The notes below the pieces were generated by a model that ran no database searches, had not been told where the DNA came from, and saw only the letters and a list, made by a program, of their open reading frames with translations. A DNA stretch of 64,000 bases from Eubacterium plexicaudatum ASF492 (GTDB lineage: Bacteria; Bacillota; Clostridia; Lachnospirales; Lachnospiraceae): the NCBI RefSeq assembly GCF_000364225.2, contig NZ_AQFT02000001.1:4841501-4905500 (forward strand), written 5' to 3'. The translations under genes and the position numbers were made by a program. Positions 9,290-18,724 of this stretch are shown here, piece after piece. Every line of letters begins with the position of its first letter. The first letter of the stretch is position 1.

Positions 9290-10287
9290 ATGGAGCAGAA
9301 TGGCGATTTTAAGTATTTTACCGGTCAGGAGACAATGCAGTTTGCATTCATTCCGGTACCGATGGCACTGCTTTCAGATCCATGTTATGAGAACTTGTCC
9401 AGTGATGCGAAACTATTGTATGCATTGCTTCTAAATAGGATGAATTTATCCAGGAAAAATGGTTGGTTTGATGAAGAAAATCGTGTATTTATCTACTATT
9501 CCATTGAAGATATTGCTGCAGATTTACATTGTGGAAGGAATAAAGCCATCAAGGCATTACAGGAGCTTGATACAGAAAAGGGAATAGGTCTTGTAGAGAA
9601 GAACAGGCGTGGACAGGGCAAGAGAAACGTCCTTTATGTGAAGAACTTTTCACAGAGGAAGGTGAGGAGCAGAAGTTTACAAATCAAACTTCAGAGCAAA
9701 ATGGGGGTGATTCAGAAGTTTACATTTCAAACCTCAAGAAGTTTAAAAAGCAAACTTCTAAAAGTCCTAAAATTAAACTTCTAGAAGTCCCAAATCAGGA
9801 CTCAAAAAATAATAAATATAATAATACTAATGGGATTAATAATGACTCTAATCAAATCTTATCTGCAGGTACAAGCACACCGATTGTGGATAAGTCGATG
9901 GGATGTGATATCGATGAGATGGCTGCATATTCAGAGATTATCAAAGAGAATATTGAGTATGATGCTTTGATGGAGCGTTATCCATATGAGCGGAAATTGG
10001 TGGAAGGGATATTTCAGCTGATCCTTGAAACAGTGCTTATCAAGGGAGAGACAATCTTGATTGCAAGTAATCTGTATCCCAGAGAGCTGGTTAAGAGCAA
10101 ATTTTTGAAGCTTGATTTTACTCATATCGAGTATGCGATTGGCTGCTTTAAGAGTAATACAACCAAGGTTAATAATATCAAGAAATATCTGCTGGCAACA
10201 CTTTTTAATGCACCGTCAACGATAGACGGATATTACCAGGCGGAGGTTAATCACGACTTCCCGCAATACGCATCGTCGCGTTATTGA
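9290..10287 (+). CDS. repA: Replication initiator protein A, with one-base frameshift
   Basis: The N-terminal RepA_N domain contains QFAFIPVPMALLSDPCYENL and SSDAKLLYALLLNRMNLS. The frame breaks at the T run 9647-9650; restoring one T gives a continuous protein of about 332 residues through an Asn/Lys-rich linker into a C-terminal domain (from about 9886) that resembles DUF6017. Two-domain RepA proteins of this kind start theta replication of Firmicutes plasmids and conjugative elements. Placed directly after parAB, it completes a plasmid-style maintenance module. Confidence 0.85.
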
Positions 10288-10294
10288 TCACTTG

Positions 10295-10320
10295 GTCGGT
10301 GGAGCTTTGGCTCTGCCGAC
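10295..10320 (+). terminator. 11-bp hairpin between repA and symE
   Basis: GTCGGTGGAGC pairs with GCTCTGCCGAC over a TTTG loop with two G-U pairs. There is no T run. It lies eight bases after the repA stop and 40 before the symE start, so it may cap repA mRNA or limit symE expression. Confidence 0.6.
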
Positions 10321-10359
10321 TGTCTAAACAATCTATTTCATTTCGAGGAGGATTTCATC

Positions 10360-10617
10360 ATGGCAAAAATTAAAGAATACAGAAGTATGAAGGTATATGA
10401 GCAGAGCGGTTATCAGTATAAGAGTACACCGGCGATCATGCTTAAAGGACAGTGGCTTAGGGAGCTTGGTTTTGAAGAGAACACACCGATAATGGTACAT
10501 TGCGAGGATGGAATCCTCACGATTACAAGGGCGGATGAAGCATATTATGACGATGTTCCTGAGGTGCCGGTGGCGGCAGTAGCAGAGCCTAAAACACAGA
10601 GTAGTCACTTACAATGA
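10360..10617 (+). CDS. symE: SymE-like type I toxin family protein
   Basis: Protein of 85 residues with the SymE_toxin-type AbrB-like fold: KVYEQSGYQYKSTPAIMLKGQWLRELGF followed by IMVHCEDGILTITR. In E. coli, SymE is an SOS-induced, nucleoid-condensing protein held down by antisense RNA. The ribosome site CGAGGAGG is strong. The last residues (about TQSSHLQ) are encoded by sequence that is antisense to the truncated polymerase, so its natural C-terminus was probably lost at the recombination joint near 10600. Toxin activity is not shown. Confidence 0.75.
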   Translation: MAKIKEYRSMKVYEQSGYQYKSTPAIMLKGQWLRELGFEENTPIMVHCEDGILTITRADEAYYDDVPEVPVAAVAEPKTQSSHLQ

Positions 10618-11812
10618 ATTTGTATCCAGGCCTTGCAATGAAAGCGGTACGAATTAGCTGGCTTAATGTATCCGGTATATCATCATAAAGTATATCCAGG
10701 GTATCGTAATCGCCGATACGAACCAGCTCACGTGCTTCAGCTAAATCAGGCATATGATTTTGTGGAAGATTCTGCAATTGTATTAAGCGCCCAGCCCACC
10801 TACCTGAGCGATTGGCTCCGTAGAATTGAAACATTCCATGAGCACGGCCATCTTTGCAAACAGCATTTTGCATTGCCTGGTATTTTTTGACAGAAGATTT
10901 TGCTAATTGCAATCTAAGTTTGAGCGCCGCGGTAATATCGCCATCTGTTTCTTTTATGAGTCCCGCAACGTCCTTTTTGCCAAGTGATTCTGTTTCAATA
11001 CCATTTTCTGAAAGCCATTGTTTCATTTGGGCTACGCTGTTAGGGTTATCGAGATTGGTGATACTCTGCATGGATTTCATGAGTGATGCTTTTGATTTTT
11101 CATCAAATGCAATGGCGTTTTCAACCATATCCATATCAAGCATAATGCCTCTGTCGTTAATTTCCTGGTCGATATGATACTCAGACCATACGGTATCAGG
11201 AACTGGGAATTTTAATAATTTCTGTTTGATAGTAAGTTCTACTTCAACATCTCTGCGATTGTAGGCTTTGAAGATTTCCCATTTATCGGGTGCATGCTCT
11301 GGTAGATTTCTGGTTCTGCCACCATTTACCTTGGTTGGTTTACAAGGACAGCAGAAGTATTTGATAAGGTCTTTGCCTTCCTTCATTTTCTGATCTTGAA
11401 GTTTGAGAACAGCACCAACACCTTCGAGTGAGAGTGGCAAGCCCATATAGGCAGACCAAACAAGCGTGCATTTCCATGAGGTTGGATCCAGATAATTCTG
11501 TACAGGATCACCTTCTGACTTATATGTTTTGAAATATTCGGGGTGATGCTTTCTGAGCCAGTTCGATAAACAGACTCTTTCGAAGGAGGCATTGAATGCC
11601 CATTTGGTTACATTATCATCAGATAGTGCTGCTAAGATTTCTGTTGGTATTTCATCACCTGCAGTAAGGTCATAGACCACAACGGGTTCATTATCAACAG
11701 AAACACCGAAGAGCAGTATCTCAAAATTATCAGACTCAGCGTACTTGTATGCTCCGGATTTGGAGATATCAACATCGCTATATGTTTCTAAATCGATTGA
11801 CAATTCTTTCAT
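10589..11812 (-). pseudogene. Phage family A DNA polymerase, truncated at motif A
   Basis: The start MKELSIDLETYSDVD carries the ExoI motif of the 3'-5' exonuclease domain (D and E of DLET); WAFNASFERVCL is the ExoII region and YNRRDVEVE the ExoIII region. The palm begins with GRWAGRLIQLQNLPQ, then YKFIVSDYS, polymerase motif A, after which the frame stops within two codons. Full-length relatives continue about 240 residues with motifs B and C, so this copy cannot polymerise. The break coincides with the 3' end of symE. Another in-frame start at 11857 is less likely. Confidence 0.88.
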
Positions 11813-11895
11813 AGATTTTCCTTTCAGTAATAAAGTAGGGCGGCAGTTTAGCACCACCGCCCCAAAGGAGATTAAAATGTGACTTATACTTGTGA

Positions 11896-12462
11896 TTAAT
11901 CGAGGAATTCGTCATCATCATCGGATGCGAAATCGTCCTCGGCTCTGGACTTACCACCAAGAGGCTCACCATCGGAAATCTTCTGAAGATTATTGAGACC
12001 GCAGGCGATTCCCTTATTTCCGTTGCTATTGAAAGCATAAAGGTTGATGGAAGCTCTGCCATACACACCGGAATAAACTTCGGATCTCTCAAGAATAGGC
12101 TGTCTGTCTGCATCGACAATTCCGGGAGCTGTAGCACTATTGGCATTAATGAAATAGCAACCTGCGTAAGTAGGATCATCAGGTCTCTCACGGTCACCGT
12201 CACGAAGAGGTGTCTTGATAAGGTCGAGAGCAGGTACTGACTTGCCGTTGCCTTTAAGCTTGGACTGTCCTTCCTCATACGCCGCCTGGATTGCAGCCTT
12301 GATTTTTTCTACTGTCTGAGTATCAGACTTTGGAATGATGAGTGACACGCTGTACTTAGGTGCACCGCCATTGATTGACTTAGGATCCCACACATTTGCG
12401 TAGCTCCATCTTGTCTTAGGTCCTGTAATTACTTTAGTAGGGTTCTTAACAACTGTTGACAT
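11896..12462 (-). CDS. DUF2815 phage ssDNA-binding protein
   Basis: Protein of 188 residues, MSTVVKNPTKVITGPKTRWSY, with an acidic tail DDFASDDDDEFLD like many single-stranded-DNA-binding proteins. DUF2815 is related to the phage Enc34 ssDNA-binding family. The start at 12462 follows AAGGAGGACAATATA on the minus strand. It sits between the DUF2800 nuclease and the polymerase. A close homologue begins at 63479 on the other strand, with long shared segments such as GIVDADRQPIL and SEVYSGVYGRASIN. Confidence 0.9.
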   Translation of the reverse strand: MSTVVKNPTKVITGPKTRWSYANVWDPKSINGGAPKYSVSLIIPKSDTQTVEKIKAAIQAAYEEGQSKLKGNGKSVPALDLIKTPLRDGDRERPDDPTYAGCYFINANSATAPGIVDADRQPILERSEVYSGVYGRASINLYAFNSNGNKGIACGLNNLQKISDGEPLGGKSRAEDDFASDDDDEFLD

Positions 12463-12481
12463 TATATTGTCCTCCTTAAAA

Positions 12482-13603
12482 TTAGTTTTCATTGAAATCA
12501 TCTGCCGCTGTATTCATGGCAGGTCGTTTATCTGTTTCTGGCACGAGTGCCGGTTTTCCTTGAGGTTTTGTGATGTAAGAGCCAAGGATCTCTTCAAATT
12601 TCTTCTTGCCGAGAAGTGTGGTCATTGCGGTAACACCGAGAAGCTTCTTCTCATATGGATCATATCCGGCATCTTTTACTGCAAATGCTACGGCATCTTC
12701 ATCGGTATATTTACGATTGCTTCTGCCTTCAACTATTTTGAACCCTTCATAATGGGTTCCGCTTATTGCCTGCTGGAGTGCATATTCTTTGACATCGGAA
12801 GCCCAGGATACAAGGTTATCTACCTTGGCAAGTATTGCTGCAATCTCTGTTTCTTCCAGAGTGTCAGGCATTGCAAAATCATACTTTGCAAGCTCTAAGT
12901 TATATTCCGCACGTTTTCTGCAGGTTGCTTTCACTTTGCAGAATTGACAGTGTTCACCGGCTTTGAATTCACCTTTTCCTTCGTAGGCAAGTGCTGCAGT
13001 AGGAGCTAAGACTTCATCTGCCCAAGTGAGCAATTCTTCTTTACTCATACTGAAGGTGCTGATGTTTTCTCTACGAGGCTGGAAGATTGTCATTTTCACA
13101 GTCTTGATATCGTAGATGAAATCAAACATTTCCAAAGCGCCTAAGGCGTAACACATCATCTGAGGATTGTTATCAGCCTGGACAAGTACGCCGAGTCCGT
13201 GTTTGTAATCAATGATGTGAAGTGTGTCATCAGCAATGATTACGCAGTCGCCGGTTTCGAATCCTTTTTCTACCCATTTTGAAAAATCAAGTCGCTGTTC
13301 AATAAGTACCTGTGGGTCAGGACAGTGGGACTTAGCTTCTTCGATCTGCTCCATTACGAAAGAGCAATAGCTTTCAGCACAGTTTTCCATTTCATTGTTG
13401 TAATAATCCAGATTCTCAGTTGGATCTTCGGGATTTCGTCCCAATGCTTTTTCGACCTTATATTCACAGAGACTATGTGCATCGGTGCCTTCTTTTGCAT
13501 AAGGACTGACTTGGTCTTCCTGCTCAGCACATAATTTTGCGCTGGGTGGACAGCTGAGCCATCTGTGGCTGGCAGAAGCGGAGAGAAATGCGTGTTTAGC
13601 CAT
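12482..13603 (-). CDS. DUF2800 RecB/Cas4-like phage nuclease
   Basis: Protein of 373 residues. IIDYKHG near residue 140 is the PD-(D/E)XK catalytic lysine region, following DFSKWVEKGFETGDCVII. An N-terminal Cys pair (WLSCPPSAKLC) and a C-terminal cluster (HCQFCKVKATC) suggest the 4Fe-4S site of Cas4/AddB-type nucleases. It probably processes DNA ends during phage replication or recombination. The start MAKHAFLSASASHRW overlaps the upstream gene. A paralogue at 62341-63462 is very similar over its whole length. Confidence 0.9.
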   Translation of the reverse strand: MAKHAFLSASASHRWLSCPPSAKLCAEQEDQVSPYAKEGTDAHSLCEYKVEKALGRNPEDPTENLDYYNNEMENCAESYCSFVMEQIEEAKSHCPDPQVLIEQRLDFSKWVEKGFETGDCVIIADDTLHIIDYKHGLGVLVQADNNPQMMCYALGALEMFDFIYDIKTVKMTIFQPRRENISTFSMSKEELLTWADEVLAPTAALAYEGKGEFKAGEHCQFCKVKATCRKRAEYNLELAKYDFAMPDTLEETEIAAILAKVDNLVSWASDVKEYALQQAISGTHYEGFKIVEGRSNRKYTDEDAVAFAVKDAGYDPYEKKLLGVTAMTTLLGKKKFEEILGSYITKPQGKPALVPETDKRPAMNTAADDFNEN

Positions 13604-14000
13604 TGCCAAGTCCCTCCACATCCTTCATAAGTGCTGCATAGTCATCAGGATTGATATCAGAGAGCTTTTCTGCTTCGTACTTGGAAATCAGTTTTTTGAC
13701 TTCTTCCTTGAATCCTTCTTTTGACTTAGCTGCTAAGGCTCCGCGAACATCTGTAAAAGAATAAGTCTTCTCAACCGGTACCTCCTCAGGTGCTGTTTCT
13801 TCTTTAGGAAGATCAGCGGATTTCTTGACAGGTTTGGTTTCTTTTGCCGGTTCTTCTGTAGAGAAAGCATCCTTAATCTCTGTGGCTACTTTAATAAGTC
13901 CATCGCCACATCTTTTCAGCTCTTCGGCACTGGCAATCATTCCCTGACCGTACTGAATCATCTCATCCAGCACATTTGATAGATTACTCATCTTGCTCAT
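13596..14000 (-). CDS. Small acidic phage replication-module protein
   Basis: Protein of 134 residues: an N-terminal helical part (LDEMIQYGQGMIASAEELKRCGDGL), a Lys/Glu/Pro-rich linker and a C-terminal helical domain (FTDVRGALAAKSKEGFKEEVKKLI) ending DDYAALMKDVEGLGNG. The C-terminal domain is shared with the protein at 61955, also directly before DUF2800. Automated pipelines sometimes name such proteins after rRNA biogenesis factor Rrp5, which is unlikely to reflect function. It overlaps DUF2800 by eight bases. Confidence 0.78.
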   Translation of the reverse strand: MSKMSNLSNVLDEMIQYGQGMIASAEELKRCGDGLIKVATEIKDAFSTEEPAKETKPVKKSADLPKEETAPEEVPVEKTYSFTDVRGALAAKSKEGFKEEVKKLISKYEAEKLSDINPDDYAALMKDVEGLGNG

Positions 14001-14154
14001 TTCCTTTTTCTCCTTCCTGTTGTCTTAGGTTTGCTTCCTGCTCAAGTCTTCGTGCCAGCCTTCGTGCTACAACGCTGATTGCAATCAAGGTATCTCTGAG
14101 ATCCTGATCAATGCTGTAGTCATTCTGCTGGGACGAATCATTTGTTGTCTGCAT
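13984..14154 (-). CDS. 56-residue helical protein heading the minus-strand operon
   Basis: Starts MQTTNDSSQQNDYSIDQDL and ends GEKGNEQDE. The centre (RDTLIAISVVARRLARRLEQEANL) is one amphipathic basic helix. The ribosome site AGAGAGG lies eight bases upstream. It overlaps the next gene by 17 bases, which supports it as the first gene of the minus-strand replication operon. Function unknown. Confidence 0.6.
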   Translation of the reverse strand: MQTTNDSSQQNDYSIDQDLRDTLIAISVVARRLARRLEQEANLRQQEGEKGNEQDE

Positions 14155-14554
14155 GTTTGCTACCTCTCTTTCCTGAAGGGATATCCCCTTCTACTTCGTA
14201 AAGGACAGTTGGCTATCGATTTATCAGAAATTTCTTAAAAACTTTTCTGAGTTTTATTTGCTACTGCCTTCCTATTCTTCAAAGGACAGAAGAGGTGGAG
14301 ATTATCAGGATTATTTCAAAAGGTTTTGGGAAGGGGTAGGGAGCGATTTTTGTTTTATATAAGGAAGCGTTTGGGTCGTGATGGAGAAAAATAAAAATAT
14401 TTCATTTTGTACTGATAATTGGTGGGCTAACTGTCCTTTGAGGATTAGGAAGAGTTATTCGGCTCTTCACTATCTGAAAAAGTGAGGTGGTTCCATTGAG
14501 GGTTATGGCTCTTGAAGTAGGTGTCAGTGCAATTTTAATAAGGAGGAGCTTCAG
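14155..14554. promoter_or_regulatory. Divergent control region with AAAGGACAG repeats
   Basis: Four hundred bases between the minus-strand replication genes and the plus-strand primase. They hold three copies of a motif built on AAAGGACAG: 14201-14208 region (part of CTTCGTAAAGGACAGTTGGC), 14268-14289, and an inverted copy at 14431-14452. Between them is an AT-rich stretch. The arrangement fits an operator for a repressor or activator, or an origin. No open reading frame of note. Confidence 0.6.
14268..14452. repeat. 22-bp inverted repeat, arms 14268-14289 and 14431-14452
   Basis: The left arm reads CTTCCTATTCTTCAAAGGAC plus AG. The reverse complement of the right arm reads CTTCCTAATCCTCAAAGGAC plus AG, two mismatches in 22. 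The arms are 141 bases apart. Confidence 0.75.
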
Positions 14555-16828
14555 ATGAAGTTAGTGATTTATACAGCCAACTGTGTTGGCAATGCTAAGA
14601 ATTGCAGCTATCCCAATCGTGTGGAGATAAGCAGTGAAGAAGAATTATTGGAAGCAGTGAAGCAGGATCACGTGTGCGGTGAGTATAAGAATAATTACCG
14701 TAATGTGAGCAATTTCGTGAAATCCAATGTTGTGGTAATGGACTGTGATAATGATCATTCTGATGATCCGGCTGAATGGATTACGGCTGAAAAGATGGAT
14801 GAGCTTATGCCTGATATTGCATATGCAATTGCACCGAGTCGTCACAATATGTTGCAGAAGGATAAGCAGTCAGCAAGACCGAGATTCCATATTTATTTCT
14901 TAGTAGAAGAGATTACGGACGCTGAGAGCTACAGTAGTTTGAAGGTGGCGATTCGGAAGGCATATCCATTTTTTGATAGTAATGCTTTGGATGCTGCCAG
15001 ATTTATTTTCGGTGCTGAATGCGACGAAGTGGTATGGCATGATGGCTGGCTTACGATTGATACCGAAGTGGAACCTTTATTTGAAGAGGAAGCTGAGGAA
15101 GAGGAGCAGGTAAGCACAGGCCCGATTCTTGAAGGAAGCCGCAACAATACAATGAGCCGTTTCTCAGGTCGTATCTTGAAACGTTATGGAAATACAGAGA
15201 AGGCACATGTTTCATTTTTGGAATTTGCTCAGAAGTGTGATCCGCCTTTGGATGATGAAGAGCTTTCTACTATATGGAATAGTGCGGTGAAGTTTTATAA
15301 GAAAAAGGTTGTTACGCAGGACGGATATGTGGAGCCGGATGAATATAATTCGGATTTTGATAGTGAGTCATTGAAGCCAGAGGATTATTCAGATATCGGT
15401 GAGGCGAAGGTGCTTGTCCGTGAGTACGGTGAGGAAATTAAGTATTCTGCGGCAACAGATTTTATCCGTTATGACGGTAAGTGTTGGCAGGAAGATGCTC
15501 AGCTTGCTATTGGCGCAATCGAGGAGTTCTTGGACTTACAGCTTTGCGACGCACAGGATGAAAAGTCTATTGCTGAAAAAGCACTTTTAGATGCTGGCAT
15601 TCCGGATGATGTGATCAAAGCTGGAACTAAGGCAATTCAGAAAGCAATTAATCCTTCACAGATGGGGCTACTTTATCAGTTTATGGCAGCAGAGGCATAT
15701 TTAAAATTTGTCCTTAAGCGTCGTGATTACAAATATATTGTTTCTACCGGAAATGCTGCAAAGCCAATGATTGCGGTTGATGTAAATGATCTCGATAGAG
15801 ACGAGAATCTGCTGAATACACCAGAAGGTACCTTTGATTTGAAGAAAGGACTTTCAGGGGGTAAGGCACATGATTCAAAGGATTACATTACCAAGATGAC
15901 AACGTGTGCACCTGGAGGTAAAGGTAAGAAGTTCTGGGAGGATGCTTTGAGATTATTCTTCTGCGGAGACCAGGAACTTATTGATTATGTTCAGATGGTT
16001 GTTGGTATGGCTGCAATCGGAAAGGTTTATCAGGAGCATCTCATCATTGCATATGGTGGTGGAGCAAATGGTAAGAGTACATTCTGGAATACGATTTTCA
16101 GAGTAATGGGCAATTATGCAGGTAAGCTTTCTGCGGAAGCACTCACTATGAATTGTAAGAGAAACGTGAAGCCTGAAATGGCAGAGCTTAAAGGCAAGCG
16201 TCTCATCATTTCATCAGAGATGGAAGAGGGAATGAGATTGAATACAGCGATTGTGAAGCAGCTTTGTTCTACGGATGAAATCCAGGGCGAGAAGAAATAC
16301 AAAGCGCCGTTCCATTTTGTCCCGTCTCATACATTGGTGCTCTATACCAATCATCTCCCTAAGGTTGGAGCTAATGATGATGGTATCTGGAGAAGACTGA
16401 TTGTTATTCCCTTCAATGCGAAGTTCACCGGCAGCAGTGATAAGAAGAATTACGCAGATTTCTTATATGAAAATGCGGGACCGGCGATTATGAGTTGGAT
16501 TATCGAAGGAGCTGAAAAGGCGATAAAAGCAGAGTTCAAAACACCACTTCCTGAGTGTGTTGAGAAGGCAATCGAAGCGTACCGTGAAGATAATGATTGG
16601 CTTGGACAGTTTATTGCTGATTGTTGTGACGTGGATCCTGATTATAAGGAAAAGTCCGGCGACTTTTATCAATCGTACAGAGCCTACTGTATTCAGAGTG
16701 GTGAGTACATTCGCAGCACTACTGATTTTTACAATGCTGTAGAAAAAGCTGGTTATACGAGACATAAGCACAATACGGGTTCCTATGTGTATGGTTTGAA
16801 GCTCAGAGAAGGACAGGACTTTCTGTAA
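14555..16828 (+). CDS. Phage primase-helicase (D5/P4 type)
   Basis: Protein of 757 residues. The N-terminal part looks like an archaeo-eukaryotic-type primase: VVMDCDNDHSDD (acidic pair, about residues 60-70) and ARPRFHIYF. The C-terminal part is a superfamily 3 helicase with Walker A GGGANGKS near residue 503, Walker B LIISSEMEE, and the sensor/arginine region LYTNHLPKVGANDDGIWRRL. It would unwind and prime DNA at the phage origin. The strong AAGGAGGAG ribosome site and the repeat-bearing leader make it the first gene of the rightward early operon. Intact. Confidence 0.9.
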   Translation: MKLVIYTANCVGNAKNCSYPNRVEISSEEELLEAVKQDHVCGEYKNNYRNVSNFVKSNVVVMDCDNDHSDDPAEWITAEKMDELMPDIAYAIAPSRHNMLQKDKQSARPRFHIYFLVEEITDAESYSSLKVAIRKAYPFFDSNALDAARFIFGAECDEVVWHDGWLTIDTEVEPLFEEEAEEEEQVSTGPILEGSRNNTMSRFSGRILKRYGNTEKAHVSFLEFAQKCDPPLDDEELSTIWNSAVKFYKKKVVTQDGYVEPDEYNSDFDSESLKPEDYSDIGEAKVLVREYGEEIKYSAATDFIRYDGKCWQEDAQLAIGAIEEFLDLQLCDAQDEKSIAEKALLDAGIPDDVIKAGTKAIQKAINPSQMGLLYQFMAAEAYLKFVLKRRDYKYIVSTGNAAKPMIAVDVNDLDRDENLLNTPEGTFDLKKGLSGGKAHDSKDYITKMTTCAPGGKGKKFWEDALRLFFCGDQELIDYVQMVVGMAAIGKVYQEHLIIAYGGGANGKSTFWNTIFRVMGNYAGKLSAEALTMNCKRNVKPEMAELKGKRLIISSEMEEGMRLNTAIVKQLCSTDEIQGEKKYKAPFHFVPSHTLVLYTNHLPKVGANDDGIWRRLIVIPFNAKFTGSSDKKNYADFLYENAGPAIMSWIIEGAEKAIKAEFKTPLPECVEKAIEAYREDNDWLGQFIADCCDVDPDYKEKSGDFYQSYRAYCIQSGEYIRSTTDFYNAVEKAGYTRHKHNTGSYVYGLKLREGQDFL

Positions 16829-17034
16829 TAGAGTATCACGATAGTTGTGATAGTCATTTATGAAACTGTTTCAGATTTTCTGATGCTTTAGAAATCCAGT
16901 ATTTAAGCCAATGTGACAGTGGTTATCCTCTCTACCTAAAAGTTCTCTATATAGAGTTTTGAAAATGATATAAGGAAAGTTTACGGAAAGAGGTTCTCTA
17001 CTGTCACGGCTGTTAATTTTGATGGGAGTCTGGC
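16829..17034. other. Gap before the VRR-NUC gene
   Basis: About 200 bases with no gene. A small stem TATCAC/GTGATA lies just after the primase stop. A promoter for the next operon is possible but not clear. Confidence 0.4.
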
Positions 17035-17313
17035 ATGCGTGAAAAAGTTATAGAAAAGAAATTAGCTGAAGAAGTTAAAAGGCGTGGTGGGTTATGCGAG
17101 AAGTGGAACTCTGGCACATCAGGGTGGCCTGACCGAATCGTTTTATTACCTGATGGGAAATTCGGGTTCGTGGAAGTCAAAGCACCTGGTGAAGAGCCAC
17201 GTCCGTTACAACTTCATAGGCACAAGCAATTAAGACAATTGGGATATAAGGTTTATGTCCTTGATGACAAAGATAGAATAGGAGAAATTTTAGATGATAT
17301 ACAAACCACATGA
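17035..17313 (+). CDS. VRR-NUC domain nuclease
   Basis: Protein of 92 residues, almost exactly one VRR-NUC domain: REKVIEKKLAEEVKRRGG, then GWPDRIVLLPDGKFGFVEVKAPGEEP, in which the D and the ExK (EVK) form the PD-(D/E)XK active site, and QLRQLGYKVYVLDD. In phages these small nucleases sit next to SNF2-like helicases, as here, and may resolve or trim replication intermediates. It overlaps the helicase start by 20 bases. Confidence 0.9.
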   Translation: MREKVIEKKLAEEVKRRGGLCEKWNSGTSGWPDRIVLLPDGKFGFVEVKAPGEEPRPLQLHRHKQLRQLGYKVYVLDDKDRIGEILDDIQTT

Positions 17314-18724
17314 TTATCAGCAGTTTGCGATTGATTATATTCTTTCGCATCCGGTAGCAGCGTTGATATTAGATATGGGACTTGGCAAGACCTCTATTAC
17401 ATTAACGGTATTTTGACTTTCTTGTAAATGAACAGGAAAAGGGACTTGGCAAGACCTCTATTACATTAACGGCTATCGAAAAATTATTATATGACAATTT
17501 TGAAGTAAACAAGGTGCTTGTTGTGGCACCGCTGAGAGTAGCAAGAAATACATGGAGTGATGAAATCAAGAAATGGGAACATTTGAAGGGACTTCGTTAT
17601 TCCACTGTGGTAGGAACAGCAGCTGAAAGAATGAAAGCTTTGAAAACAGATGCGGATATCTACATTATCAATCGTGAGAATCTGCAGTGGCTTGTTGAGA
17701 AGAGCGGCGTGGAATTCTTTTGGGATATGGTTGTTTTGGATGAGCTTTCTTCCTTTAAGAATTGGCAGAGTAAGCGTTTTCGTTCTTTTATGAAGGTCAG
17801 ACCTAAGGTGAAAAGAGTGGTTGGTCTTACTGGCACACCTTCGCCGAATGGGATGATGGATCCTTTGCAGAATTCAAATGTCTGGATATGGGAGAGAGAC
17901 TTGGCAGATTTATCAGCCAGTACAGAGTTGATTATTTTGTGCCGGATCAGATGAATGGACAGATTGTTTATTCCTATAAGTTGAGACCTGGTTCGGCTGA
18001 GAGAATTCAGAACAAGATCTCTGATATTACGATTTCAATGAAGGCGATGGATCATCTTAAGATGCCTGAGCTTATTAGCAATAGATACTATGTGGCGATG
18101 GATGCTGATGAGTCGAGTGCATATGAGAGTCTTAAATCAGACCTGGTTCTTCCTTATGTGAATGGCGAGATTACTGCAGCAAATGCAGCAACACTTACTG
18201 GTAAGTTGGTTCAGATGGCAAATGGTGCAGTATATGCGGATAACGGTGAGGAAGTTCTTATTCACAATAAGAAGCTGGATGCGTTAGAGGATTTGATAGA
18301 GGCTGCAAATGGCAGACCGGTTATGGTTGCTTATTGGTACAAGCATGATTTGGTACGAATTGAAAAGCGTCTTAATGAGATGAAGATTTATTACGAAAAG
18401 CTTGATTCAGATGCCAGTATAAAGAAGTGGAATAACGGGGATTTGCCGGTCGCACTTATACATCCAGCTTCTGCCGGGCATGGGCTCAACCTTCAGAGTG
18501 GAGGTAATATTTTAATCTGGTTTGGACTTACATGGAGTCTTGAGTTATATCAGCAGACAGTAGCCAGGTTGTGGAGGCAGGGCCAGAGTGCAGAGACTGT
18601 AATCGTTCAGCATATTTGTACAGCTGATACAATTGACGATGACATTATGGATGCACTTGAGGCGAAAGATTTTTCACAGAACAGATTGATTGCAGCGGTA
18701 AAAGCGGAGGTGTGCCATGAGTAA
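17294..18724 (+). pseudogene. SNF2-type DNA helicase, broken by a 64-base insert and one missing base
   Basis: Begins MIYKPHDYQQFAIDYILSHP (17294) and reaches Walker A (DMGLGKTSITLT), then stops at 17414. After the insert the frame resumes with VLVVAPLRVARNTWSDEIKKW, Walker B-like VVLDELSSFKN and GLTGTPSPNG. One G is missing near 17867; restoring it joins PLAEFKCLDMGERLGRFISQYR to helicase domain 2, with HPASAGHGLNLQSGG and QQTVARLWRQGQ. Apart from these two lesions, all motifs of a phage SNF2-like ATPase are present. It overlaps the next gene at ATGA. Confidence 0.88.
17377..17472 (+). repeat. 32-bp direct repeat flanking a 32-bp foreign segment
   Basis: Positions 17377-17408 and 17441-17472 are identical (start GGGACTTGGCAAGACC). 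They duplicate the Walker A codons of the helicase and enclose 17409-17440 (TATTTTGACTTTCTTGTAAA...). The net gain of 64 bases shifts the frame. Confidence 0.9.
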
